The notes under the pieces are model-generated. The model was given only the letters and a program-made list of their open reading frames with translations. It did not search any database and was not told where the DNA came from. Source: Paracoccaceae bacterium (lineage in GTDB: Bacteria > Pseudomonadota > Alphaproteobacteria > Rhodobacterales > Rhodobacteraceae). Taken from it: a stretch of 29,750 nt of DNA. The stretch is from positions 1 through 29,750 of the forward strand of contig SKOX01000298.1 of the NCBI GenBank assembly GCA_007119835.1. Reading direction: 5' to 3'. Of this stretch, positions 7,371-14,854 are shown one piece after another (position 1 is the first letter of the stretch; each line of letters opens with the position of its first letter). The position numbers and the translations under genes were made by a program.

Positions 7371-8384
7371 ATGATCGTGGCGGCACGCGATGGCGGCGAG
7401 GCGGGCGCCCTTCAGCAGGCGATCGACACGGAGATCCTGCCGCGTCTGCCCGCTTTGGAGGATCGGCGCGCGGCGCTGGGCGGCACCGTGTGGCGCGATG
7501 CCGTGCTGCTTTCGTTCGGGGCGTCCTTCGCGGCGGGCATTTTCGGGGCCAACGACGCGCCGGAGGTCGTCCCGTTCATCCTGATCGGTGCTGTGGGCCT
7601 GGGCCTCTGGCTGCACGCGCTGCGGCGCGCCCAGTGGCAGGCGGTGCTGACCGACGCGGTCATGCCGGTGATCTGCCGCTGCCTTGGAAACACCCGCTAC
7701 CGGCATCTTGGCGATCCCCAGCCACTGACGGAGTTCGAGGCACTCGGCCTGATCGGGGCCGCGCGCTACCGGACGCTCCTGCACAGCATGCAGGGACGCC
7801 GCGGCGACACGGCGTTCACCGCGCAGCACGCCACGCTGTCGCGCACGCGCGGCCGGCGAGGCCCGGCGACCAGGGTCTTCCACGGCCTGCTCCTCGACAT
7901 CGGGGTGGCGCAACGGCCGCCCAGCCGCATCATCATCGCGCCTGCCGGCGGGTTCGCCACGCAGATCCTTGCCGGCATCGCCCGGCCGCTCCTGCCGCCC
8001 GCCTACGAGCAGGTGCAGACCGGCGACGCGGCCTTCGATGCGCGGTTCCAGGTCGTCATCCCGCCGCAGGGTGCGACGGTGGCCGAGCGCGTGCGGGCCT
8101 ACCTCACGCCCGCGTTTCGCGCGGCACTCCTCGACATCGACACCGAGGAGGCGGGCGGCGCACCGGGCCGGGGCGGCCTGCGCGCGGCGTTCGAGGGCGA
8201 CCGCTTCCTGCTCGCAGTGCCGCGGGTCCAGCGCATCGGCGTCGGGCCGCTGGCGGTCGAGCGGGCGCGTCCGTTCCTCGACCCGGGCGGCGTCCTTTAC
8301 CTGCCCGATCTCGAGACGACAGTGCGGGAGATGGCGGAAGAGGCAACGATCCCGCACCGGATCGTCGACCGGCTCGCCGGCTGA
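7371..8384 (+). CDS. DUF3137-like membrane protein of unknown function
   Basis: 337 residues. Two hydrophobic helices (about 43-60 and 66-84) separated by a short loop put a small hairpin in the inner membrane, with the remaining 250 residues on one side. The soluble part resembles the DUF3137 family: a TRVFHGLLLDI motif (about 168-178), an FDARFQVVIPP strand followed by an LTPAF segment, and LRAAFEGDRFLLAVP (269-283). No catalytic residues are recognisable and no function is known to me. The ATG at 7371 is preceded by GGATGACAGG, a modest ribosome site. It lies 94 bp after the PBP gene on the same strand, beyond a hairpin, so cotranscription is possible but unproven. Its stop is 20 bp from the convergent lipase gene. 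Confidence 0.75.
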   Translation: MIVAARDGGEAGALQQAIDTEILPRLPALEDRRAALGGTVWRDAVLLSFGASFAAGIFGANDAPEVVPFILIGAVGLGLWLHALRRAQWQAVLTDAVMPVICRCLGNTRYRHLGDPQPLTEFEALGLIGAARYRTLLHSMQGRRGDTAFTAQHATLSRTRGRRGPATRVFHGLLLDIGVAQRPPSRIIIAPAGGFATQILAGIARPLLPPAYEQVQTGDAAFDARFQVVIPPQGATVAERVRAYLTPAFRAALLDIDTEEAGGAPGRGGLRAAFEGDRFLLAVPRVQRIGVGPLAVERARPFLDPGGVLYLPDLETTVREMAEEATIPHRIVDRLAG

Positions 8385-8404
8385 AGGCGCGGCCCGCCTG
8401 CGGG

Positions 8405-9499
8405 TCAGCCGGGCGGACTGGCGAAGGGCAGGCTGTCCGCCGCGAACATCCGCTGGAGGTCGACCGAGCTGCAGCGGCCGATTTCGCGCCAGTGCTCCCG
8501 GAGAAAGTCGTCCATGGCCGCATGGCCGGCGTCGTGGAGCTGAAGGAGCAGCGCCCGGTTCGGCGTCATCTTCGTCGCCACGCCGAGCTGAACCATCAGC
8601 TTGTCATCGCGGATCGAGTGGATGTTGTTGCGCTTCATCGTTCCCTCCCTGATCACCCCCTGCTCGAGCAGCCGGTTGACGAGCTCGATGGTGCGGAGCT
8701 CGCGCAGGAGCGAGGAGTTGAAGCTGATCTCGTTCAGCCGATTCAGGATCTCCTGCGCCGTCTGGGGCAGTTCGTCGCGCTCGATCGGGTTGATGTGGAC
8801 GATCAGGATGTCGCTCGACTGCGTGTGATAGAAGAGCGGGTAGAGTGCCGGGTTGCCCATGTAGCCCCCGTCCCAGTAGGCCTCGAGCCTGCCGGTGCGC
8901 GGGTCCTCGATCCGGATCGCCTGGAAGAGCGTCGGTAGGCAGGCCGATGCCAGGAGGGCGTCGGGGGTGATGTCCTTGCCCTTGAAGATCCGCGGCTTGC
9001 CGGTGCGCACATTTGTCGCGCAGACGAAGAGCTTCGGCCCGGTCGCTGCGCAGACCAGGTCGTAGTCGAGCAGCTCCTCGCAGATCTGCCGCATCGGATG
9101 GTAGTTGAACGGGTTGAGCTGGTAGGGCGAGAAGACGCGGGTGATCGCCTCGGTCGCGAGCATGGCCGGGCTGTTCTCGATCGCGCGCGCGATGAAGGCG
9201 GGAGAGGGAGAGATCGCGCGCAGCCAGGCGAGCATCGCCTCCGACATCTGCCCGTCGAGGCCCGCGATCTGGAACCAGAAGCGCTTCAGCGAGGCCTTCG
9301 CGCCGTCCGCGCCGCCCTGCAGCCAGCCATGCTTGAGAGCGGCCGCGTTCATCGCGCCGGCGGATGTGGCGGTGATGCCGTCGATCTCGAGCGCCTCCTC
9401 CTCGAGCAGGCGGTCGAGGGCGCCCCAGGTGAAGGCGCCGTGGGCGCCGCCGCCCTGCAGCGCGAGGTTGACGGACTTCTTCTGGCGGCGTCCGGTCAC
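8405..9499 (-). CDS. Patatin-like phospholipase/esterase, translationally coupled to bdhA
   Basis: 364 residues with the patatin Ser-Asp dyad. The oxyanion loop is QGGGAHGAF (15-23), the nucleophile Ser46 sits in ITATSAGAMNA, where the usual first Gly of GxSxG is Ala (a variant I have seen in this subfamily), and the catalytic aspartate is Asp210 in YWDGGYMGNPA. There is no signal peptide, so it should act in the cytoplasm on acyl-ester substrates. Start choice: GTG at 9499, whose GTGA overlaps the bdhA stop by 4 bp; that frame continues upstream only as an antisense-like reading of bdhA. Coupling to 3-hydroxybutyrate dehydrogenase suggests a role in mobilising storage polyester or lipid, but the sequence does not show the substrate. 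The C-terminus (about 290-364) has no recognisable domain. Confidence 0.88.
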   Translation of the reverse strand: MTGRRQKKSVNLALQGGGAHGAFTWGALDRLLEEEALEIDGITATSAGAMNAAALKHGWLQGGADGAKASLKRFWFQIAGLDGQMSEAMLAWLRAISPSPAFIARAIENSPAMLATEAITRVFSPYQLNPFNYHPMRQICEELLDYDLVCAATGPKLFVCATNVRTGKPRIFKGKDITPDALLASACLPTLFQAIRIEDPRTGRLEAYWDGGYMGNPALYPLFYHTQSSDILIVHINPIERDELPQTAQEILNRLNEISFNSSLLRELRTIELVNRLLEQGVIREGTMKRNNIHSIRDDKLMVQLGVATKMTPNRALLLQLHDAGHAAMDDFLREHWREIGRCSSVDLQRMFAADSLPFASPPG

Positions 9500-10281
9500 A
9501 GCGCCGTCCACCCGCCGTCGACGGAGATGGTGGTGCCGGTGATCTGGTCGGCGGCCTCCGAGCAGAGGAACACCGCAGTGCCGCCGATCTGGTCGACGGT
9601 GGCGAACTGCTTCGACGGCTGGCGCTGGAGCAGGACCTCGCGCACGACGGTCTCCCGGTCCATGCCGTACTTCTCCATCGTGTCGGGGATCTGGTTCTCG
9701 ACGAGGGGCGTGAGCACGTAGCCGGGGCAGATCGCGTTCGCCGTGATCGGCTCCTCCGCCGTCTCGAGCGCGGTCACCTTGGTGAGCCCGACGATGCCGT
9801 GCTTGGCCGCGACGTAGGCCGACTTGTAGGGCGAGGCCGTCAGTCCGTGGGCGGAGGCGATGTTGATGACGCGGCCCCAACCCTTGCTGCGCATGTGGGG
9901 GAGCGCCGCTGCGGTGGTGTGGAAGGCCGAGGACAGGTTGACGGCGATCACCTGGTCCCATTTCTCTCTCGGGAAATCGGGAATGCCAGCGACGTGCTGG
10001 ATGCCGGCGTTGTTGACCAGGATGTCGATCGAGCCGAGCTCGGCGGCGGTCTTCTCGACGAGGGCGCGGCACTGGTCGGGATCGGACATGTCGGCCTGGA
10101 TGTAGATGCCGCGCACGCCGTGCTCCTCGGCGATGGCCTTGACGCAGCGGCGGTCGTCCTCGGTGTCGGTGAAGGAGTTGAGCGCGACGTGGACGCCCGC
10201 GCGGGCGAACTGTTCGGCGACCCCGTACCCGATTCCCGATGTCGATCCCGTGATGACCGCCACTTTCCCCTTGATCGCCAT
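9496..10281 (-). CDS. bdhA: D-3-hydroxybutyrate dehydrogenase, short-chain dehydrogenase family
   Basis: 261 residues. It interconverts D-3-hydroxybutyrate and acetoacetate with NAD(H) in the cytoplasm, linking poly-3-hydroxybutyrate turnover to acetyl-CoA. The NAD site TGSTSGIG (11-18), NNAGIQHVAGI (90-100) and the catalytic residues Ser143 (NIASAHG), Tyr156 and Lys160 (SAYVAAK) are all present. The phrases NAGIQHVA and ICPGYVLTPLV are typical of BdhA rather than general SDRs. The ATG at 10281 follows GAGG with 5 bases between; an in-frame TTG five codons upstream is less likely. It ends in a GTGA overlap with the lipase gene. A minus-strand promoter, hairpin and intrinsic terminator lie 110-220 bp upstream in the same orientation and might form an attenuated leader for this operon. 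Confidence 0.95.
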   Translation of the reverse strand: MAIKGKVAVITGSTSGIGYGVAEQFARAGVHVALNSFTDTEDDRRCVKAIAEEHGVRGIYIQADMSDPDQCRALVEKTAAELGSIDILVNNAGIQHVAGIPDFPREKWDQVIAVNLSSAFHTTAAALPHMRSKGWGRVINIASAHGLTASPYKSAYVAAKHGIVGLTKVTALETAEEPITANAICPGYVLTPLVENQIPDTMEKYGMDRETVVREVLLQRQPSKQFATVDQIGGTAVFLCSEAADQITGTTISVDGGWTAL

Positions 10282-10390
10282 GCTTGCCTCGCTCAATCGG
10301 TGGTTGCAGTCGGGCCGTGATTCTCAAGGGAGGCGCCGGGAGCTTCTACAACTTCCGGACGTACACACCCGCCGAACCGGCCCTGGAACG

Positions 10391-10419
10391 AAAAAAGACG
10401 CCCTCACGAGGAGGGCGTC
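10391..10419 (-). terminator. Intrinsic terminator of the candidate RNA upstream of bdhA
   Basis: On the minus strand GACGCCCTC-CTCGT-GAGGGCGTC (10419-10397) is a perfect 9-bp stem with a 5-base loop, followed at once by TTTTTT (10396-10391). A textbook rho-independent terminator for leftward transcription. Confidence 0.9.
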
Positions 10420-10466
10420 AAGTCATTGAGGCAGGTTTCATACAGGCAAGAAACCTATCGAGCAGT
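10391..10466 (-). ncRNA. Candidate small RNA or attenuated leader upstream of bdhA
   Basis: A transcript of about 76 bases is predicted on the minus strand. It would start near 10466, form a hairpin with 6-bp stem GGTTTC/GAAACC (10455-10450 with 10439-10434, 10-base loop), and end in a perfect 9-bp terminator stem followed by six U. A seven-codon frame (M-K-P-A-S-M-T, 10441-10418) runs from the hairpin into the terminator stem but has no ribosome site. No gene accounts for this terminator: the region to its right on the minus strand is antisense to the solute-binding-protein gene's upstream region. It is either a free-standing sRNA or a terminated leader of bdhA, whose start is 110 bp downstream. 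Confidence 0.6.
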
Positions 10467-10472
10467 GAGAAC

Positions 10473-10501
10473 CTTATACAAAATCGCCTTGGACGCGCCA
10501 A
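10473..10501 (-). promoter_or_regulatory. Sigma-70-type promoter of the candidate RNA
   Basis: TTGGCG (10501-10496) and TATAAG (10478-10473) on the minus strand are exactly 17 bp apart. The stretch between about 10430 and 10515 is visibly more AT-rich than the surrounding coding DNA. Transcription from here would begin near 10466, just ahead of the hairpin and terminator. Confidence 0.6.
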
Positions 10502-10579
10502 GCCCAAAATCCGGATGCAGCCGCCCTGCCGGGTGGTTTAGGCTGGTCGCGGTTAATCGAGCAGAGGAATGTGACCGCG

Positions 10580-12382
10580 ATGACACGCGTCCTGCGAGCC
10601 CTTGCTGTCGCGCTGATCCTGGCCCCCGGGACAGGTCATGCCGTCGGCACCGAAGCCCGGCACGGCATAGCTATGTATGGCGAGCCGGAGCTTCCACCGG
10701 ATTTTGTGGCGCTGCCATACGCCAACCCTGAGGCACCGAAGGGCGGAACTATCGTTTTCGGCGAGTTGGGCGGCTTTGATTCCCTGAATCCCTACGTCCT
10801 TGCCGGGCGCGCGCCCTGGGGGATCCAGGTGCATGTCTTCGAGACACTGATGGGGCGCAACTGGGACGAACCTTTCTCGCTCTACGGGTTGCTCGCCGAA
10901 AGCGTCGCGACCGGCCCGAATCGCGAATGGGTGGAGTTCACCCTGCGCGAGGAGGCGCGGTTCTCCGACGGGAGCCCGGTGACGGTCGAGGACGTGGTCT
11001 GGTCGATGGAGACCCTCGCCACCCGGGGCCTGCCGCGCTACCGCAATGCCTGGGACAAGGTCGAGAGCTGGGAGCAGACGGGCCCGCGCTCGGTCCGCTT
11101 CAGCTTCGACGCGCCCGATCGCGAGCTCGCCCTGTTGATGGGGCTGAGGCCGATCCTCAAGAAGGCGGACTGGGAGGGCCACGACTTCGGCGCCTCGAGC
11201 CTGCGGGTGCCGGTGGGCTCCGGCCCCTACCGGATCGGCCGCTTCGAGCCCGGGCGGTTCATCGAGTTCGAGCGCGACCCGGACTACTGGGGCCGCGACC
11301 TCGCCTACAACGCCGGCCTGCACAACTTCGACCGCATCCGGTACGAGTATTTCGTCGACGCAGGCGTTCTGTTCCAGGCGTTCACCGCCGGAGAGCTGTC
11401 GGTCTTCCGCGAGGCGAACCCGCGGCGCTGGTTGCGCGACTACGACTTCGGCCTCGTGCGGTCGGGCGAGATCATGCAGGCGGAGATCCCGCATGGACGG
11501 CCCTCGGGCATGGAGGGTTTCGTCTTCAACACGCGGCGGGAGATCTTCCAGGACTGGCGGGTGCGCGACGCGCTGATCCACGCCTTCAACTTCGAGTTCA
11601 TCAACCAGACGCTCAACGACGGCATGTTCCCGCGCCGCGAGAGCTATTTCGCCAACTCGATCCTCGCCATGAGCGAAGGCCCGGCGGAGCCCGAGACGCG
11701 CGCGCTGCTCGAGCCCTTCGCAGACGAACTCGTGCCGGACGCGCTCGAGGCGTATGCGCTACCGACCTCCGACGGCACGCCGCGCAACCGCGCGAACCTT
11801 CGCCGGGCGACGCAGCTCCTCGAGGAGGCGGGCTGGACCTTCCGTGACGGCCAGCTTCGTGACGCCGAGGGGCGGCCCTTCCACTTCGAGATCCTGCTCG
11901 CCAGCGGACAGCACGAGGCGGTAACGAACCTCTACATCGACAGCCTGCGCCAGCTCGGCATCCGGGTCGACGTGCGGATCGCCGATCAGGCGCAGCTGAA
12001 CGAGCGGCGGTCGGACTACGACTACGACGTTATGGTCTACAACTGGGCGATGACGTTGTCGCCGGGCAACGAACAGGCGCTCTACTGGGGCAGCCACGGG
12101 GTCGAGACGCCGGGCACGCGCAACTACATGGGCGTGGCCAGCGCGGCGGTGGACGCGATGATCGAGCGGCTCGTCACATCGGAGAGCGAGGCGGAGATGG
12201 TCACGGCCACCCGCGCGCTCGACCGGGTGCTGACCACGGGGCGCTACGTCGTGCCGTTCTGGTTCCAGGACCGCAGCCTTCTCGCCCACCGGGCCGAGTT
12301 CCGCTATCCCGAGACGCTGCCGGTCTACGGCGACTGGATCGGCTGGCTGCCCGAGGTCTGGTGGCGGGAGCCGGCGCAATGA
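10580..12382 (+). CDS. Periplasmic oligopeptide-binding protein, SBP family 5, YejA-like
   Basis: 600 residues from the chosen start. It should capture peptides or similar solutes in the periplasm for an ABC importer. The signal peptide ends in PGTGHA (about residue 22). The mature start RHGIAMYGEPELPPDF and NPEAPKGGTIVFGELGGFDSLNPYV closely follow the YejA (microcin C/peptide-binding) pattern rather than OppA. DGSPVTVEDVVWSMETL and GSGPYRIG are general SBP_bac_5 signatures. Start choice: the ATG at 10580 lies 11 bases after AGAGGA; the frame is also open from a GTG at 10571, which would sit on the ribosome site. No yejB, yejE, yejF or other permease/ATPase gene is present, so the transporter must be encoded elsewhere. 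Its stop overlaps the next gene by 4 bp (ATGA), an odd pairing with a flavoprotein. Confidence 0.92.
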   Translation: MTRVLRALAVALILAPGTGHAVGTEARHGIAMYGEPELPPDFVALPYANPEAPKGGTIVFGELGGFDSLNPYVLAGRAPWGIQVHVFETLMGRNWDEPFSLYGLLAESVATGPNREWVEFTLREEARFSDGSPVTVEDVVWSMETLATRGLPRYRNAWDKVESWEQTGPRSVRFSFDAPDRELALLMGLRPILKKADWEGHDFGASSLRVPVGSGPYRIGRFEPGRFIEFERDPDYWGRDLAYNAGLHNFDRIRYEYFVDAGVLFQAFTAGELSVFREANPRRWLRDYDFGLVRSGEIMQAEIPHGRPSGMEGFVFNTRREIFQDWRVRDALIHAFNFEFINQTLNDGMFPRRESYFANSILAMSEGPAEPETRALLEPFADELVPDALEAYALPTSDGTPRNRANLRRATQLLEEAGWTFRDGQLRDAEGRPFHFEILLASGQHEAVTNLYIDSLRQLGIRVDVRIADQAQLNERRSDYDYDVMVYNWAMTLSPGNEQALYWGSHGVETPGTRNYMGVASAAVDAMIERLVTSESEAEMVTATRALDRVLTTGRYVVPFWFQDRSLLAHRAEFRYPETLPVYGDWIGWLPEVWWREPAQ

Positions 12383-13620
12383 GCGCCACTGCGGCGGACG
12401 AACGGGTCGTCATCGTCGGTGCGGGGCAGGCGGGCCAGCAGGTTGCCGCCAGCCTGCGGCAGGAAGGGTTCAAGGGCACGATCGCGCTCATCGGCGACGA
12501 GCCCGGGCTGCCCTACCAGCGGCCGCCGCTGTCGAAGGGCTACATGAAGGATGGGCTGCGCGAGCGGCTGCAGCTCGCGCCGGCCGCCTTCTACGAGCGG
12601 AACGCCATCACGCTCCTGCCCGAGACCCGCATCGTCGCCATCGACCGGGCGGCGCGGCAGGTGGTCGCGGCGGACGGGTCGCGGCACGGGTACGACCACC
12701 TCGTCCTGGCGACCGGGGCCCGCAACTTCAGGCCGCCGATCCTCGGAGCCGACCACGGCGAGGTGGTCGAGCTGCGGGACCTGCGCCACGCCGACGCGAT
12801 CCGGGAGCGGCTCGGGCGGACGCGGCATGCCATCGTCATCGGCGGCGGCTTCATCGGGCTCGAATTCGCGGCGGTGGCGCGGGAGGCGGGCGTCGAGGTC
12901 ACGGTGGTGGAGGCGCTCGACCGGCTGATGGCGCGGGTCGCCTCGCCGGCGATCTCGGCGCGGTTCCTCGAGGCGCACCGCGGCTGGGGGACGCGGGTCA
13001 TGTTCGAGGCGCTGGCGACCGGCATCGAGATCGGGCCGGACGGTCGCGCGGGGGTGGCGCTGGCGACGGGCGGGCGGATCGAGGGCGACATGGTGCTGCT
13101 CGCGACCGGCATCGTGCCGAACGCGGAGCTGGCGGCCGAGGCGGGGCTCGGGATCGAGAACGGGATCGCGGTGGATGCGCGGCTCGTGACCGACGCCCCC
13201 GCGATCTCGGCGATCGGGGACTGTGCCTCGTTTCCGGGGCCGAAGGGGGGGCGCGTCCGGCTCGAGTCGGTGCAGGCGGCGGTCGATCATGCCCGGCACG
13301 TCGCCCGGAGGATCGCGAAGGGCGACATGGGCGCCTACGAGGCGGTGCCGTGGTTCTGGAGCGACCAGGGCGACCTCAAGCTGCAGATCGCCGGGCTGAC
13401 GAGCCTCGCCGACGCGCGGGTGAGCCTGCCTCAGGACGGGCCGGCCGAGACGGTGCTCGGCTTCAGCGAGGGGGTGCTGGTCGCGGTCGAGACGGTGAAC
13501 GGGCCGGGGACGCACATGGCGGCGCGGCGACTGCTCGCCCGCGGCGGCGTGACGGAGGCGGAGCTCCGGGAGGCGGGGTGGGACCTGCGTGCGCTGGCGA
13601 AGGCGGCTGCAGCAAGCTGA
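12379..13620 (+). CDS. FAD-dependent NAD(P)H:ferredoxin/rubredoxin reductase-like oxidoreductase
   Basis: 413 residues. It should pass electrons from NAD(P)H through FAD to a small redox partner. The FAD site VVIVGAGQAG (10-19), LATGARNFRPP (110-120), the NAD(P) site IVIGGGFIGLEFA (152-164) and the second FAD motif AISAIGDCASF are in the standard order. QRPPLSKGY near residue 50 and the C-terminal FWSDQGDLKLQIAGL are typical of the class that includes putidaredoxin, rubredoxin and dioxygenase ferredoxin reductases (reductase_C domain). There is no ferredoxin, P450 or oxygenase gene nearby, so the partner is unknown. The ATG at 12379 overlaps the solute-binding-protein stop (ATGA), indicating translational coupling. 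A 10-bp hairpin begins 2 bases after its stop. Confidence 0.92.
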   Translation: MSATAADERVVIVGAGQAGQQVAASLRQEGFKGTIALIGDEPGLPYQRPPLSKGYMKDGLRERLQLAPAAFYERNAITLLPETRIVAIDRAARQVVAADGSRHGYDHLVLATGARNFRPPILGADHGEVVELRDLRHADAIRERLGRTRHAIVIGGGFIGLEFAAVAREAGVEVTVVEALDRLMARVASPAISARFLEAHRGWGTRVMFEALATGIEIGPDGRAGVALATGGRIEGDMVLLATGIVPNAELAAEAGLGIENGIAVDARLVTDAPAISAIGDCASFPGPKGGRVRLESVQAAVDHARHVARRIAKGDMGAYEAVPWFWSDQGDLKLQIAGLTSLADARVSLPQDGPAETVLGFSEGVLVAVETVNGPGTHMAARRLLARGGVTEAELREAGWDLRALAKAAAAS

Positions 13621-13621
13621 T

Positions 13622-13651
13622 GCGGACACCGCGGGCGCGGCCGGTGTCCGC
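13622..13651 (+). terminator. 10-bp hairpin directly after the oxidoreductase gene
   Basis: GCGGACACCG (13622-13631) and CGGTGTCCGC (13642-13651) form a perfect 10-bp stem with a 10-base loop, beginning 2 bases after the stop codon. There is no U-run downstream. Confidence 0.5.
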
Positions 13652-13776
13652 GTCTGCCCGGTCGGGCAACCCTTTGGTGCGGAGAAGGGATCTTCCTGCT
13701 GTCAACCGCATCGAAAGGTGCGAACGGCCGGCGCGCGGCCTTGCGGGGGCGCAGCCGAGGCGGCGGAGGCCGGGCG

Positions 13777-14463
13777 TCAGCGGACGGTGGCGACCCGGCG
13801 GTCTTCGGCGACGGCGGCGCTCGGCGGCGGGCTGACCAGGCCGGCGGATATGATGAGCTTGGCGGCCTCCTCGACGCTCATGTCGAGCGGCCTGATGTCG
13901 CGGCGGGGCACGAAGAGCAGGAAGCCCGAGGTCGGGTTCGGGGTCGTCGGCAGGAAGACTGCCACGAGGTCGGCCTCGCCCGACTTGTCGAGGAGCTCGC
14001 CCCCGGCGTCGGTGGAGATGAAGGCCACCGCCCACACGCCCTTGCGCGGATACTCCACGAGGCAGGCCTGCTTAAAGGACTTGCTCTGCTGGGAGAGCAC
14101 GGTCTCCACGATCTGCTTGAGCGCGTTGTAGATCGAGCGGACGACGGGCATCCGGTCAACGATCCGCTCGCCCCAGTTGATGACGGTGCGCCCGAAGATG
14201 CCCTTGGTCAGCGCGCCGACGATCGTTGTGAAGACGAGAAAGATCACGACGCCGACGCCCAGCACGTCGTCGGGGCGATAGGCGGCGGGGACGAGCGGCA
14301 TCACCCGGTTGTCGATGAACCCGACGACGGTCCAGACGACATAGAGGGTGAGGAAAGCAGGCAGGACGACGGCGAGCCCGGTGAAGAAGTCGCGCCGGAT
14401 CCGCTGGAACCACGTCGGATGCGGCCAGCCGGTGCGCGTCGAGCTGCGGCGTCTGCGGGCCAT
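13777..14463 (-). CDS. DUF502 family integral membrane protein
   Basis: 228 residues. A basic N-terminus precedes RRDFFTGLAVVLPAFLTLYV with the first membrane helix (29-50), and a second helix follows at about 68-86 (GVGVVIFLVFTTIVGALTKG). The soluble part includes the family hallmarks PVVRSIYNALKQIVET (107-122) and LPTTPNPTSGFLLFVP (169-184). This is a widespread inner-membrane family with no established biochemical role, so I infer none. The ATG at 14463 follows GGGAGGGC; the frame extends about 97 codons upstream, but the family start and ribosome site fix this one. It is divergent from the pyruvate dehydrogenase operon and faces the oxidoreductase gene across a 156-bp convergent gap. Confidence 0.9.
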   Translation of the reverse strand: MARRRRSSTRTGWPHPTWFQRIRRDFFTGLAVVLPAFLTLYVVWTVVGFIDNRVMPLVPAAYRPDDVLGVGVVIFLVFTTIVGALTKGIFGRTVINWGERIVDRMPVVRSIYNALKQIVETVLSQQSKSFKQACLVEYPRKGVWAVAFISTDAGGELLDKSGEADLVAVFLPTTPNPTSGFLLFVPRRDIRPLDMSVEEAAKLIISAGLVSPPPSAAVAEDRRVATVR

Positions 14464-14854
14464 GTTGCCCTCCCGATAGGCGGCCCGGCGCGGCCGAAGC
14501 GCGCAGCCAGACGGCCGCTGCAGGAGAATTAAGACGCCCGGATCATTGCGGCAATATCCTTGACCAAACGTTGCCGTGCGTGGCGCGCGGGACGCCGGGC
14601 GGGGTCGCGGGGGCGGCGGGCAGCACCGGGTGTCTGCGGCGGGAACGAAAAGGAACCTACCGCCCGGGGCGAAATTGCTTATCATCCCGGGATAAGCGGC
14701 CCGAGAGGCCGCGAGACAACGGCAGGGCCAGCCAGGGAGGGGACGTGCCGGCACAACAGAACGCGACGGGCCCGACCGCGCGCCCTGCGCCCGTCGGGGA
14801 CACGGTTGCCTTCGCCGGAGGCGCCCGGCATCAGCGGACAGGGAGCACGATCAG
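14464..14854. other. Divergent 391-bp region upstream of aceE
   Basis: No gene is seen. Notable structures are two adjoining palindromes: CTTATC-N7-GATAAG (14678-14696), which contains the 10-bp palindrome ATCCCGGGAT, and GCGGCC-N5-GGCCGC (14696-14712). A longer stem GACGGGC/GCCCGTC (about 14763-14799) lies closer to aceE. No clear -35/-10 pair could be recognised for aceE. TTGCCG-N16-TTAATT on the minus strand upstream of the DUF502 gene is too weak to call. Confidence 0.45.
14678..14712. promoter_or_regulatory. Tandem palindromes upstream of the pyruvate dehydrogenase operon
   Basis: CTTATC (14678-14683) and GATAAG (14691-14696) flank a 7-base spacer, and GCGGCC/GGCCGC (14696-14701 and 14707-14712) follows immediately. 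They are 143-177 bp ahead of the aceE start. A dimeric regulator binding here is an inference; the sequence does not match the E. coli PdhR box as I know it. Confidence 0.35.

Larger units (their letters stand above)
10282..10579. other. Divergent gap between bdhA and the peptide-binding protein gene
   Basis: It contains the leftward promoter, hairpin and terminator described separately (10501-10391). The remaining parts (10282-10390 and 10502-10579) show no clear promoter or palindrome by eye. A plus-strand frame is open from about 10426 into the solute-binding-protein gene out of frame; it crosses the RNA element and is not taken as a gene. Confidence 0.5.

Noticed and set aside
10426..10731. 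Plus-strand frame of about 100 codons starting at 10426
   Set aside because: It runs antisense through the RNA element and then out of frame into the peptide-binding protein gene, with no ribosome site.
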